Positions 47,216 to 59,032 of a stretch of 64,000 nt of DNA are shown piece after piece. The number at the start of each line of letters is the position of its first letter. The first letter of the stretch is position 1. Both the position numbers and the translations under genes were made by a program. The notes under the pieces were generated by a model that worked only from the letters and a program-made list of their open reading frames with translations, was not told the DNA's origin and did not search any database. Source of the DNA: Buddleja alternifolia (Eukaryota > Streptophyta > Magnoliopsida > Lamiales > Scrophulariaceae). Location: NCBI GenBank assembly GCA_019426215.1, contig CM033393.1, forward strand, positions 5,428,046-5,492,045. The letters are read 5' to 3'.

Positions 47216-48239
47216 GGCCTGGTTTGGTTTACAGTATAGGATTGATAGGATAAATTAGATTAAGGTAGATTGCACTGTTCATACTAAGAAATTATGAATC
47301 AATCTTACATTTGGATTGCAGGAAAAAATTATGAATCAATCCAGCTCTTTGTCTATCCAACGTTTGGTAGCAATGTTTGGTAATTTGATTTGTGAGAATT
47401 ACTAATATGCTCTTTTATGGAATTAATGAGTTGTACTAGGACACAACCACTCCCCCACTCAACAGATCAGTCACTCAAACTCCTAAATTCCTTTCTGCTG
47501 ATGCAAAAACATTAGAAACCCAAAAATGCAAAAACATTAGAAACCTCAAATTCCTTTCTGCCGATGAAGATCAAAACCCACGAAAGGTAAGCTTTTATTA
47601 TCAAATTACTATTTTATTTTTACTATTAAAGTTGAGGGGATACAGAATAGCAATAGTAGAAAGATGTGAAGACAAGATTAGGTTTTTGTTCTCGTTCTTA
47701 GGGGTGCTCATTTCCAGTCAAAACTTAGAGTGGACGTTTTTATGTTCGATGTTTTTTTCGATTAACCTAACTCGGTACTAATTTGAGCTAACTAATTTTT
47801 TATTTTTTTTTCTTGTTAAAATTCTTAAGCAGGTTGGTGGAGAATATTTGTTCCAGTCTGAGGAAAAAGATTAAAAGGTAAAATTGAAAGTGTTTTTGGG
47901 TATTTGATCTAACTAGTTTAATTTATATTTCACTAAGAACACTGCCCCACTAGTTATAACTTTCTAAGTTATTCTGTATATGTCACACGCATCATCAATT
48001 TTGTAATGTATCATAAAAGTTTTTTTTCTCACGATTAAATATGACATCCAATCTTACAGATTCTCTGGTAAATTTGAGGCACTCAGCTATTGTTGTTTTG
48101 AATTGTCAGATTGGTTATTTATAGCAGCATAAGTTGTAGTAGTTGCATTAAATATGACATACAAATTGTAGATTTTATAAGATTTGAAGCAGTCGAGTAT
48201 TCATTTGTTTTGAATTGTCAGTTTCTTAGGTTTTTTTAT

Positions 48240-48640
48240 TTAGACTGTTTCCTGGTTTATTGTAGCATTCATGTTGCAGACTATACATGACACTCATTTT
48301 GCAAATTTTCTGAGATTTGAGTTGGAGTTTGTTCCTATTATTTCGAACTTCTTGTGATTTTTGTAGCTTATTGTACCATAAGCTATAGTAGATTTTTTTT
48401 ACCATGTATACATGCATTCATGTAGCAGATTTTCTGAGATTAGGGGTGCAGTTTGTTACTATTATTTTGAACTTCCTGTTATTTATGTAGCTTATTGTAG
48501 CATAAGGTATAATAGCTATTTTTATTGCATAAATGATTTGTTTCCATCTGGTAAATTTTCTAAGATTGCTTTTGGAGTCTATTCCTGTTGTTATGAACTA
48601 CAACAAGCACTTATGTTGTCAATTATGGAGTATTTTGTAT
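48240..48640. repeat. Degenerate tandem repeats of about 120 bp inside Harbinger
   Basis: Repeated blocks share GTAGCA..CAGATTTTCTGAGATT and TGTAGCTTATTGTA..CATAAG words. The second Harbinger copy has lost about 180 bp here, between two ATTATTTTG words near 60280. Confidence 0.65.
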
Positions 48641-49186
48641 GAAAGTTATATTTATTGCAACTATTATGACATAAATCTTCCATATTTTTTAAGATTACAA
48701 TCATTTATTAACACACTTCATATCCAATTGGCTTGCATGAATATGTATAGAATTTTTTTACCACTTTATACAGAATTCCTACAACCTTCATTTTTATGTG
48801 CTTGTAGCATTTATTACAAAAGTTGAGATGCAATGCATTAAATATGACAACATATTTGTAGATTTTCTAGGATTTCATTGTCATTTATTAACCATACCAA
48901 GTAGGTAAAAGTCCCTTTTGTTTGAAATCAAGAAAACTTCTATTCTGCAACTACGTCAACTCTTCTCATCCTTAAATAAGGGATGGTTTGTACTAGAACA
49001 AGAATTAGTAAACTTAAAAAATAAATCATTCATTGGCATTGGTAACAATTAATTGTAATACAACCACCACATGTTGATACATCAACTGAATACTACATTA
49101 TAAATATGTTCAATTGGGTTCCAAACAAAAAACTCACACACAATACTACTGATATTGTATTCTATCCTTTTTCATAAGTGTTTAAA

Positions 49187-49969
49187 ATGGCAGGTTATCT
49201 GGTACAAGATGAAATCTTGTATGATGGTGATTGAACAAAGATGTGGGCACAATGTTCATCAAACTTTTGATTGCTTAGGAAGAGCTAGGGAACTTCCAAC
49301 GTGGGTGAAGCAATGCATATGCATTACATTGTGCATTGTGTATGATCAACAACAACTTTCACACTTCATTCACATTCTCAGATTGTGTGAAAAAACTGAA
49401 AATGCTTCAGGTGAGGTGTTCTTTTAGCTGATTAACCTTAGAGAGGTGAAATATCACCCGACTACCAACACTATCCAAGCTAAGCCTTCTGTGTGGAACC
49501 AAATTGTTAAGGTAATCTAGGGTTTCTAGTTTTGTAAATATTGTTGCTTTCCTCCATTCAAATGTGATCTTTCTCATCATTCTGAGTATATTTCTAGGAG
49601 CATCCTCTTGCTGCTGCGTATGAATATGTAGGAGAGCCCGCATGGCCTGATTTCTGCAAGTTGTTCGGCACAGAGGACTTTCCGGACAATGTAGCTGATT
49701 TGGATGATGTGATCAATATCTCCTCCTATCATGAGGATGAGCAAGATTTTCAGCATCCAGTGCTTGATATCCCACCACCCACACCAGTGATCAATATCTC
49801 ATCCGATAGTGAGGAGAGCTCTGATAGCTCGTTCCTGAGAGCATGCTTTGAAATATATGTATCGGACTCGGGTTCATTAGATGGGTTGGTGGATCCAAAA
49901 TCAGAGAGCAGTGGTGGTTTCGAACACCCTAGTTCCACTGCCTCTAACTCTCCGAGCGAGACTATTTGA
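49187..49969 (+). pseudogene. Harbinger Myb/SANT-like gene, copy 1 (frameshifted)
   Basis: Same gene as 62571-63361. Exon 1 begins MAGYLVQDEILYDGD at 49187 but a missing G near 49232 brings an immediate TGA. Another small deletion lies near 49412 and there is a stop near 49425. Exon 2 (49598-49969) is open and ends SNSPSETI. The intron with GT..AG borders is retained. This copy is non-functional. Confidence 0.82.
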
Positions 49970-50197
49970 CGGACTAGTACATGGGAGCTGTGTTGGTATT
50001 AAGTTGATTTATGTTGCTATTTCTTTTGTGCAAGTTTACCAAGGCGTAGTATTCATATTATATCTCAAGGATCTATATTTTAAGTTTAGATGTTATTTTA
50101 TGCTATCTTGAATTTGGGTATGTTGAATGATGGGTCAAATGGCTACCTCGAATTTTCAATTTCTACGAAAGTTGTCCTTGTAATGAACGCACAATAT

Positions 50198-50198
50198 G

Positions 50199-50233
<35 letters not shown>

Positions 50234-50234
50234 A
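50198..50234. repeat. (AT)n microsatellite
   Basis: TATATA run in the 3' flank of the SANT-like gene; its counterpart in copy 2 is near 63590-63612, of different length. Confidence 0.85.
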
Positions 50235-50639
50235 GTATGCAGCCCTCATTAGTTAACGTAGCATTCGGTGAAGTGAACCAATATTTTGACTACTATATAT
50301 AAGTATGCAGCCCTTATTTTTTAGTTTGTTGGGGCATTGTAATTCTCGTGCTCACTGCAGCAACTCAGTTGACCCGGATTAAAAATAAGTTTCGTAGAAC
50401 AAAGTTAAATTTTCTCTCAAAATTCCATAAGATTTTGGAACAATATATCTATAATCTATAATCTATCTATAACTATTCTAAAAGTGTGAATCCTATGAAA
50501 TGATTTACATTTCTTAACTTTTTTGTTAAGACTAAAATATCCTTATACTAATTAAATACCATTATCCAAAATTTAATACAAAAATACATTTATAATTGTT
50601 ATCAAATGAATGTGCATGAATTTGTATTTATTACTAAAG

Positions 50640-51150
50640 AAGCTTGTTCAATGTATATATTATTATTATAATAACATTCACTGCACCTTTCTCCATCTTA
50701 TCATTCACTGCACAAATAGTTTGGACAATGTCCCCTCACACTATTTTGATCACTATATTAATATGTCTAAAGATTTCATCCCCACAAGCCAAGTTGCTAT
50801 AACAAACTAGTAAACAAAACCCCCAGCAATACCACTTCAACTTGCTCTACTTTCGGCAGCTTTTCCGTTACCATTCTGTTTTTTTTTTTTAATTCCACTC
50901 CTCTGTCTCAGCCTGAATACCAGGAAGGAAACCAAATTTCTACAAAACATGACCCCCAAACAATACCCAAACATTGTCACACATTATTATAATAACATTC
51001 ACTGCACCTTTCTCTATCTTATCATTCACTGCACAACACAGTGGATATACAACCACATAATACAATCTAATAGACCTGAGCCTTTCTACATCTTATCATT
51101 TCACTGCACAACACAATGAATACACAACCACATAATACAATCTAGTTCAA
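50640..51150. repeat. Dispersed and tandem CATCTTATCATTCACTGCAC repeats
   Basis: At least three imperfect copies near 50670-50720, 50980-51060 and 51080-51150 share CATCTTATCATT..CACTGCACAA and ACAACCACATAATACAATCTA. Confidence 0.7.
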
Positions 51151-52050
51151 TGAAAGCATCGTCACTGGCATCTATGCTTTTCCTTTTCCTTGAAGATTTA
51201 CTTCCACTTGCATTGCTATCACCTCGGGTTGAGGACATAGGTGATGTCTCAGTGTATTCATTGTGATGGAATGTTGGAACATGCTCACCCCCATTTTCAT
51301 TTTCTTTCTCATTGTTCCGATTTAGCAAGTCTTGCACTGCATCAGGGAAGGCTTGTACATTTTCTCCCGTAGCCCTATCCTTCCCGTAAATTTCTATCCA
51401 ATGTTTGAAATGTGTCCATGACTTGTTCCGCATTGTTCGAGCCCCTTTGTCAGTCAGAAAAACAAAGGATTTCAAAGTTCAAATAAACAAACTAAACAAA
51501 GTGAAATGTAAATGAAATAAAGAAGTTAGAATCGATTTTGGTCATCCAAAATAAGCTGTCAGTTACTATACTTCAAGTTCAAATGTTCTGAGATTTTATA
51601 ATATTATATTATTTCAATTTTGGAACATTAATTTTTTTTTTGATAAATAGACAACTATTATCAATGAGGGTCAATTTGCAGAACCTTGTATAACTTAACA
51701 TACTCTTCCCATAATTGTTCCGAGTGTACTTCAATGGTATTCGAAGAGTCATTCCATCCTATTCCACTAGTTCCAAGCATTCCAGAAATTGAATTGTAAT
51801 TTTTTATCCAAACATGAACTTTAGAACTTATGTGTGGCTCCGTCTTTAGATCCCTTCCCGGGAAATCCTTACACATAGCTTGCTCAAGGAGCAAAAGATA
51901 GCCCGTCTTGAAACCGTTGTCACACATATAACCCCCCAAACACGAGGTCCTTCAAAGCACCCACCAACACTTTTTCCTCACTTAAGGACCAGTATCTCTT
52001 TTTTCCAGCTGCTGTCTGTGACAGAACTGGAAATGACCATTGTGTAACCG
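51101..52050 (-). pseudogene. Second Myb/SANT-like gene of Harbinger (minus strand)
   Basis: The N-terminal SANT-like part reads KKRYWSLSEEKVLVGALKDL, then after a shift in a G-run continues in 51661-51939 as GYMCDNGFKTGYLLLLEQAM, PHISSKVHVWIKNYNSI and GIGWNDSSNTIEV. The next piece, 51101-51475, has GARTMRNKSWTHFKHWIEIY, GKDRATGENVQ and a Ser/Lys/Arg-rich tail (SSRKRKSI). The region between about 51476 and 51660 may be an intron. Known PIF/Harbinger ORF1 proteins have Myb/SANT domains and assist the transposase in nuclear import and DNA binding; that role is inferred. Frameshift and unclear splicing make it a likely pseudogene. Confidence 0.7.
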
Positions 52051-53022
52051 CCATCACATAGGTTATAATTTCCTGAGATTAATGGTGTTTAATTAGTTAT
52101 GTAACAATTGATAGAAATTTTATTTGATGACTACAGTATTCGTAAAGTAGGATTTTTAGTAAATACCATTACGGATTTTTAAGCCATTCTGTTTATGAAT
52201 AGCATCGCGCAATACTCGACTATCGCAAGCAGAACCCTCCCAACCCATTAGAACGTACTGAAATTTCATGTCACGATCACAAACACCAAGGACATTAACA
52301 GCAATGTGTCCCTTTCTGTTCCTATAATGGGCCTTATCCGCTGGAGGGACTTTAATAGGAATATAGGTACCATCTAATGCGCCTAAGAAACCCTATTAGA
52401 ATTCATAAAGTGAGCGGTTCAGAAGTTTATTGAGAAATTATGTAAAAGTCATAAATTGTAGAAATATTGAATAGGTTTTTAATCTACAAAATTATACCTT
52501 AAACCACTTCCATCTCTCGTCTGTGCAAGCTTCTGGAATGGCTTGTGGGTTGGCAAGTAAAAATGCATGTAGCTTAAGTATTGCTTCAAGAACCTTGTTA
52601 AAGTGCTTACTAATTGTGTATCCGGATCTTTTAAAGTTGCACTTAACAATTTGATTTTTTGTATGATGTGAGAAGATGATTAAGAAAATTGCTATTTGTT
52701 CATTAATTTTGACATTTTTAGTGGCAACAAGGCCACCGACATGCTCTGTGAGGAAACACAAGCGAGCAAAGGCATTTCAACACATTCTAAAGTTATCTAT
52801 ACATGTTTGATTATTATATGATATAAGATCCTTCAAATGCTCAATTTGTTTAGGTATTTTTGATTTGAAACTATAAGTCACATGCCTAACACGTTGAACA
52901 CGAGAGCGTTGACAAACACGAGCCCTATACACCCTATAAAATGCAGTTAAGAACAACTTAATGTCCGGAATTATCTTTTCAAGTACGACCAATATCTCTT
53001 GATGCTCCGTACATAAATCCAT
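52050..53022 (-). pseudogene. PIF/Harbinger DDE transposase, truncated
   Basis: Exon 1 (53022-52498) encodes a helical N-terminus and CFLTEHVGGLVATKNVKINE, FKRSGYTISKHF and DERWKWFK, with one in-frame TGA near 52778. An intron runs 52497 to 52393 with GT..AG ends. Exon 2 (from 52392) encodes GFLGALDGTYIPIKVPP (first catalytic Asp), NRKGHIAVNVLGVCDRDMKF and GWEGSACDSRVLRDA. A second GT..AG intron precedes GNYNLCDGGYT (second Asp). After this the usual C-terminal part with the catalytic Glu is missing and the sequence merges into the SANT-like gene. It belongs to the DDE_Tnp_4 family; catalytically dead as it stands. Confidence 0.85.
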
Positions 53023-54638
53023 TGAGTATCTAAATGTAAACCAAACAACAATATGTCAAGTGTAATTCTATGCGTATACTATTATGAATACACAAACCAT
53101 AATAGTTCAAGTTTATGAATTTGAATGCGATGCATGAACCAGAATCCCAAATATATGTACCAGAATGCAATGCAATGCATGGAAAGAGAAACCATTACAG
53201 CGTGTAGTAGCTCTAAACAATAAATTAACCGTTGAATTAAGTAAAGATTTCGAACCAAATATTGAAGAAAATTTACAAGTGACAACAACATTAACCACCA
53301 TAATTTAAATTCGATAACACAAATTACATCAAATAGTACTTATTTACCAATTGTGAAGTGAACCCTAAAACTTATCCATTACCAATTAGTCAATAGTAGT
53401 ATTCCAAGTAGCTGCTAGTTCGAGACTTTTGGAAGTAATTGGGAAAGAGTATCACCACCATTGAACAGTAGAAATGATGCAAAACTATTAATAGTTTTCA
53501 ACTTGATTTAACCCTTTCAATTGACCCTTCTTCAGCAAACCCCTGCTGCTCGCAAACATATACATTTAGCAATTTATTCGACATCATTTCCTCTCAAGGC
53601 CACAGACTCTAATCGAGATTAAATTAAACACTCGAAAGTAACTCACAACAATCAAACTCGTAAACGTGCATTTAATCAGAAATTTTTGATAATGAATGCT
53701 TCCCACAGTCACAAAAAAGGACGACGAATAGATCTGATTTTTGACAAAAGGACTGTTAGGCTTAAATATTTTTGGCTGAAAGGTGTATTAGATGAAATAA
53801 ATTTCAATTACACAATTTTGACTAACATTTTTGGCTTAAATATTTTTAGCTGAAAAGGTGTATTAGCTTACAATATTTTCAAAAGTTCCATAGTTCCAAG
53901 AAACAGAACTTACATTTGAGTAATCAACAGTCCTAAACGTATTTCAAAACACACAAAAAACCAAAACTAGAAACCAAAACCAATGTCAAGGGCTGCGAAG
54001 TTCCACAAATGTCAAAATAAAAACCAATATGACAACCAAAAGCAAAACTAAAATCCAAAACCAAAACTAAAACTAAAACTAAAAACCAAACCGTAGAAGT
54101 ATTTCTAAGAAGTTCCACTGAAAAAATGTAAAGATTCAGAGAATTATCGGTGGTGTTTCATGTATAAAGTGAAGAACTTCGACTCGGAGATAACTTACAA
54201 CCGTATTTATACTTCGATTCAACGAACTAAGCTCTATCTCTCTTTCGCGAACTCAGCTGCGTCTCTCTTTTGCGAACTCACTTTGGAGTTCTTTGGCAGG
54301 CGTCTAGGGCTTGAAGAAGGAGATTGGGGATTTCTGATTCAAGGCTCGAGACGGGGAAAGTGATGTTAGCAAGGGATGTAAATTCAGAAAGAATAAGGGT
54401 AAATGCATCTGTTTCAATTTATTTTGGAGGATAACTTGGTCAATTGTCAAATAATGTTTCCCGCCCATATAGCAGGATTATACAATCACACCTCACATGT
54501 GGGGATTATCAATCACCTGTTTAGGGGACATACTCCTAGGCCATGGATCAATACAGGGCCCTCATCCTGCATACCAAACAAATTATTAACCCTGATTGTA
54601 TAGTCTAACCACCCTAATTATCCAAACCAAACAAGCCC
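53023..54638. other. Harbinger right flank, noncoding
   Basis: No protein recognised. It includes AAAACCAAAACTAAAA repeats near 54040-54090 and the right inverted terminus. Confidence 0.55.
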
Positions 54639-54641
54639 TTA

Positions 54642-55765
54642 ACCTTACTTTTATTCAGATTGGCAGCAGAAAGTGAAATTTGAGAGTACTCTCTTAGGTG
54701 TCATAAGTCGGTGATTTGGAGGTAAGTGATTCTTCACTCTTCTAGTTATATAAAATTATAAATGTATTATTTTCGGGTGCATATATGATTTTCATAACTT
54801 GGATCGTGCAAGTCTATATATGTATGTCTTTGGAAACGTGAATGATTTGAGTCTCTTGAACTTGGATTTGAAAAAGTGAAAAAATGTGATTTTTGTTTGT
54901 GATTGATATGTGGTTTTGTAAACGTGGTTATTGTGGATTTGGTGTCTAAACCATTACATCATTGACTATTCCGGAATAGGAGATGGGCAACCGAGTATTT
55001 GAGTGTTGGTCAGTGACCCAGTATGAGGAGGTTATGCCTATACCAGGACCCATTATAGGGAGGTTATACCTATACCAGGACCCAGTACAGGGGGTTATGC
55101 ATGTACCAGGACCTAAGACAGGGGGGTTAAACCTGTCCCTGACCTTGGTTGTCTTATGTGTTGGTTGTGTGTGGTGAATTTTATGTGAATGTTGAATATC
55201 ATTTCGACTAAAGTTGTGCAAATATTATTTTCTTTAAAAGTAAAAATTCTCTTGAAATTTATGTACAACCTTATTGTACACTCTAGAGAAAATTAAAATA
55301 TTATATTGTTGCTTGCTTGATCCGACTAGGCGAGTGATGGAATTACTTATTGGGCCGTCGAGCTCATTCTTTTATTAACATTCTTTTTTAGATACCCAGA
55401 ATTAGTGGAAAGGAGAGTTTTTGACATCGGTTGACCAAGTCTCGAGGAGCTCGACTTAGAAATTTTTTTTATCGCTTTTAGTTTAATTCGAGTCGATTAG
55501 ACTTATAAGTTTTGGATCCTTTGGATTTAGAAATTAATTTATGCGAATCACCTTAATTTAACTGTATGAAAGATTTTTATTTTCATTGGAGAATTGAGTA
55601 TTCTTTTTTTTAAAGTTGATAATGGAGTTGGTAATATCATAGTTAATTTATTTTTAGGTATAGATACTTTATACCAATGTTATTGTTAGGTTAGCCTTGC
55701 AGGCTTTTGGGATGTTTTCAGAAGCTTGCGGCGGTTGTCATGGTCTCGGGGCTCGGGGCGTGACA
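54642..55765 (+). mobile_element. Gypsy-like LTR 'A', 5' LTR, right part
   Basis: Continues the LTR after the TTA duplication and ends GGGGCGTGACA at 55765, followed by the primer site. It contains a minisatellite at about 55015-55140. Confidence 0.78.
55015..55140 (+). repeat. Minisatellite in LTR A
   Basis: About four imperfect units of roughly 33 bp with the core TATACCAGGACCCA..AGGG.GGTTAT. Confidence 0.75.
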
Positions 55766-55772
55766 ATTTTAG

Positions 55773-55785
55773 TGGTATCAGAGAC
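55773..55785 (+). promoter_or_regulatory. Primer-binding site of LTR A element, Met-tRNA type
   Basis: TGGTATCAGAGAC, seven bases after the LTR end. It matches the plant Met-tRNA site except for one inserted or changed base near its end. Confidence 0.8.
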
Positions 55786-58080
55786 AGGTTTATTTTTTTG
55801 AGAGAATTTCTGGAGGACTTAATAGGTAATGTTGACAAGGAATTTCTGAACTTTTGAAATTTCTTCATCATCTAAGTTATGATATAGGGATCAATTTAGG
55901 TGGGAAGTCGAGTCACATCAAGGATTATTATTGATTATGAATAGTGAAGTTGCATAATCACATTTTCGGACTCAGGTTAGTATTTTTGAACAGGTCCTTA
56001 AGGAGATAATTGTAATTGGGTTATTGAGCTTGAGAACTTGTGTTATCCTATGGTACGTACATTATGACATTTTGGACTAATTTCAGTAGGACGAAGAGGA
56101 GCTTTATTTACAATGCAAGGATTAATATTGATATGGAGTAATTTTTGGGAATGACGTCAACAAGGCATGGTGATATTCTCGTAAATGTTCTAAGGATTTA
56201 TGCTTTTTATAAGTTATAAGACTTTATAGTTATCCTATGTATTTAAGGTTACAATTATATTAAATTAAGGTTAATCAAATTATGGAGCTTTAGTTTTGAC
56301 TTATATTATGATGTTAGTACACGGTGTTAACTCTTGTGGTTGATTGAAGGATTTCTTTATAATGAGTTAAATACTCTTATAGCTATTCTGTGGAGCATGA
56401 GGAGATTTGGGACACTACCATTAGTATATTGTTATATAAGTGCTTAGATGTTTGGAGTCGGAATAGAACATTAGATAGCGAGTTAAGTATTGACAAAGTT
56501 AATGAACTTATTTTCGCCCGTTTATAGCATCCATTGAGTTTGCATGTAAGGTAGAGATTCTAAATTTGGAGTTAAAGATCCAAAACAATAAGTGGAATTC
56601 AACTTGAGTTAGAGTTTTGGTTTAGGGATGCCAATTCATACTTGATTGTAGAAGAAGATGCGCATTTACATAGGAAAATCGATTTAAGTGCCTAGGTGTA
56701 CCTCGCAACATTGTTTTTGTGGACAGAGTGAGTTTCGTGACAGGATATGGAAGTCACTAGTTGGGCTCGATACTTTGAAGATGGTAGCATGATATGCTAA
56801 TATTGATGTTTTTTTTGTTAAATCAAAGTGGTTCAAAGTTAATGAAGTACCAATGTACTTAAAATGGAATCACATCATCTTAGTAATATTATTTAGTCAA
56901 GGCGGTATCTTTTGTAATTACATGGGGAGTTTTGAGATGGAAGTTATGTGGTCAATAGTTGGATGTAAGTAGAGTTTCTTGTGTAATATAATTCCAACTC
57001 ATGAATTTTAAAGTTTTGAAGAACAAGTTAGCCGAGTAAAGCCCCGTGATCCTCTCTATTTTGTTTTCTCTATTAATAGCTGGTTCATTTCATTAAGGTT
57101 GGAACTTGGAAGACAAGCTCATTGTTTGGCCTTTTTCATGTAGAAATTCATATTAAAAACTTTTTGAAAGATTTCATTTCGTCGAGTAAAGCCCCGTGAT
57201 CCTCTCCATTTTGTTTTCTCTATTAATAGCTGGTGCATTTCATTAAGGTTGGAACTTGGAAGACAAGCTCATTGTTTGGCCTTTTTCATGTAGAAATTCA
57301 TATTAAAAACTTTTTGAAAGATTTCATTTCGCATAAGGTTTGAATATGAAACTTCAACAAGAGACTTGAGACTAAAGGCTTTCATAGCAAGGCATCCGTA
57401 AGATTCTTCAACTAGCTAGTATTGATGATATAAGTACAAAAAGTGAATTGTGGGAAACTCGCCACAAACATTAATATTATGAAATTTTAACCGTAAGGAG
57501 ATGAATCATAATTGTAAAGAAATGTCTAAAGTTCCTCATATATTTAACTCTTGCAACACGAGATATGCAGTTTTCCTATGATGGGATAAAGTACACTATT
57601 ACATCGGATTTGAGTTTAAGTGGGAAAAAAATCATGAAAGGTTTGGATAAAAGGACAAGGAATGATTGTAATGAGCAGGTAAAAGTTTGGTTATGTAACC
57701 CGGGAGGAACTTCGAAGAATTTGACCTGATTATTGGAACGATGATTATTTGGAATATCTTTTTTAGTAACTTTTAGATTTATTTAAAGAAGATGGATGGT
57801 TATAGTGTCGGGAAGGTTAGGATCTTACAACTACTAGGCTCGTCCATCATGGAGTTACTTTAGTTTTGACAAGAATGTGTAAAATGATGCTACTAGATTT
57901 GTATATAAGAATTGACTTTCGTATTGCGGTTGAGTTTGAGGTGGAAGTAGTAAGAGAGCTTTGTACAATTCAATAATTGAGTAGAAAATGTTCGGGAGTT
58001 ATGAATAGGCGCATTCATGCCAAGTTGCGGATGAATGTATTTGTATGTACACTCAAGTTTCGAGGACGAAAATTCTTTTA
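55786..58080 (+). other. Internal region of LTR A element, no coding capacity seen
   Basis: 2.3 kb between primer site and polypurine tract without any gag or pol motif I can recognise in six frames. The 3' end has the TTTCGAGGACGAAAATTC motif that commonly precedes Gypsy polypurine tracts. This looks like a non-autonomous or deeply decayed element. Confidence 0.65.
57031..57330. repeat. 150-bp tandem duplication
   Basis: 57031-57180 and 57181-57330 are almost identical (GAGTAAAGCCCCGTGATCCT starts both), so the duplication is recent relative to the element. Confidence 0.92.
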
Positions 58081-58092
58081 AGTGGGGTAGAA
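58081..58092 (+). promoter_or_regulatory. Polypurine tract of LTR A element
   Basis: AGTGGGGTAGAA right before the second TGTAATACTCGGC LTR start. Confidence 0.8.
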
Positions 58093-59032
58093 TGTAATAC
58101 TCGGCACTTTTAAAAAAAAAAGGTTATCTATGGTTTTTATGTAATCTATTGTGACTATTTATTGTGATTGGAATACCAGTTTCAAGAGGAGGGTTGTAAG
58201 ATGGGTACGAGATAAAAGAAAGAGATAGATATGAACCTTGCTGCAAAAGCCAATTAGTTAGATGGGTAATATGATATTACGAAGAGCTATCTAAAACCCT
58301 AAACTATATATATATATTATATATATATATATATAAAAAGAACATGCTGCTAGGGCAAGACGCGTACATAGAGAGCACACGAGAGAAACATGGGAATAGA
58401 TTGAGACGATTAGTTTTCAAAATACAATCAAAGAGAGAAATAGATTTGTGAGATTGCATGCACGAGTTTGGTGTTGAAGTTTCTCTAGCCTTCTTTATAT
58501 CCCTATCCTGCACACGTTGATTGAAAAATTGCTGAAGACTTCGAAAAGTCTCTCAAGATTCTACAATCAAGAAAAATAAGCAAGAAAAATAAAAGAGAAG
58601 TTATTGGACATGATGACATTAGGGTTATTAGTATGTTAATGCTCCACCATCCTTTTCATTACTTAAGGTATGTGATATTTACGTACATGGGAAAATCAAA
58701 TATTTGTCAGAGGGTTCATACTTAATCATCTGTAAAGCATAGTGTCTTTGTCTATTTTTTTCTACATCCATGAAAATTGGAAGTTTAAAAGTGAAGTTGA
58801 TTCCATATATTCTTGGTATTTAGTTTGTAACGTAATCTGCTCTAAAAGAATTGGGAGTTTGAAAATTGTTTATTACTAACGAATGTAGATTAGAATACCA
58901 GAGGAACTATTAGGATTTAGGACAAGTGTTATTATGAAAGGCACGCCATTAAGGATGAGATGTCATTCACCTAATCTTATTCATATAGAGATTTAATTAG
59001 GGCACATGGAAAAAAGTGAAATTATACACTTA
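58093..59032 (+). mobile_element. Gypsy-like LTR 'A', second copy, left part
   Basis: Repeats 46279-47215 with scattered substitutions. It is interrupted at the same TTA (59030-59032) by the same Harbinger element. Confidence 0.85.

Larger units (their letters stand above)
47216..54638. mobile_element. PIF/Harbinger element, copy 1 (7.4 kb)
   Basis: The left end GGCCTGGTTTGGTTT (47216) and right end complement of GGGCTTGTTTGGTTTGG (54638) are imperfect inverted repeats. They are flanked by TTA at 47213-47215 and 54639-54641. It carries a plus-strand Myb/SANT-like gene (49187-49969), a minus-strand transposase (about 52060-53022) and a minus-strand SANT-like gene (51101-52050). The subterminal regions contain degenerate repeats. 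Since the transposase is damaged, this copy is not autonomous. Confidence 0.85.

Noticed and set aside
47216..54638. Possible host Myb transcription factor locus
   Set aside because: The SANT-like genes lie inside TIRs with TTA duplications beside a transposase, and are copied together with the element, so they are treated as transposon genes.
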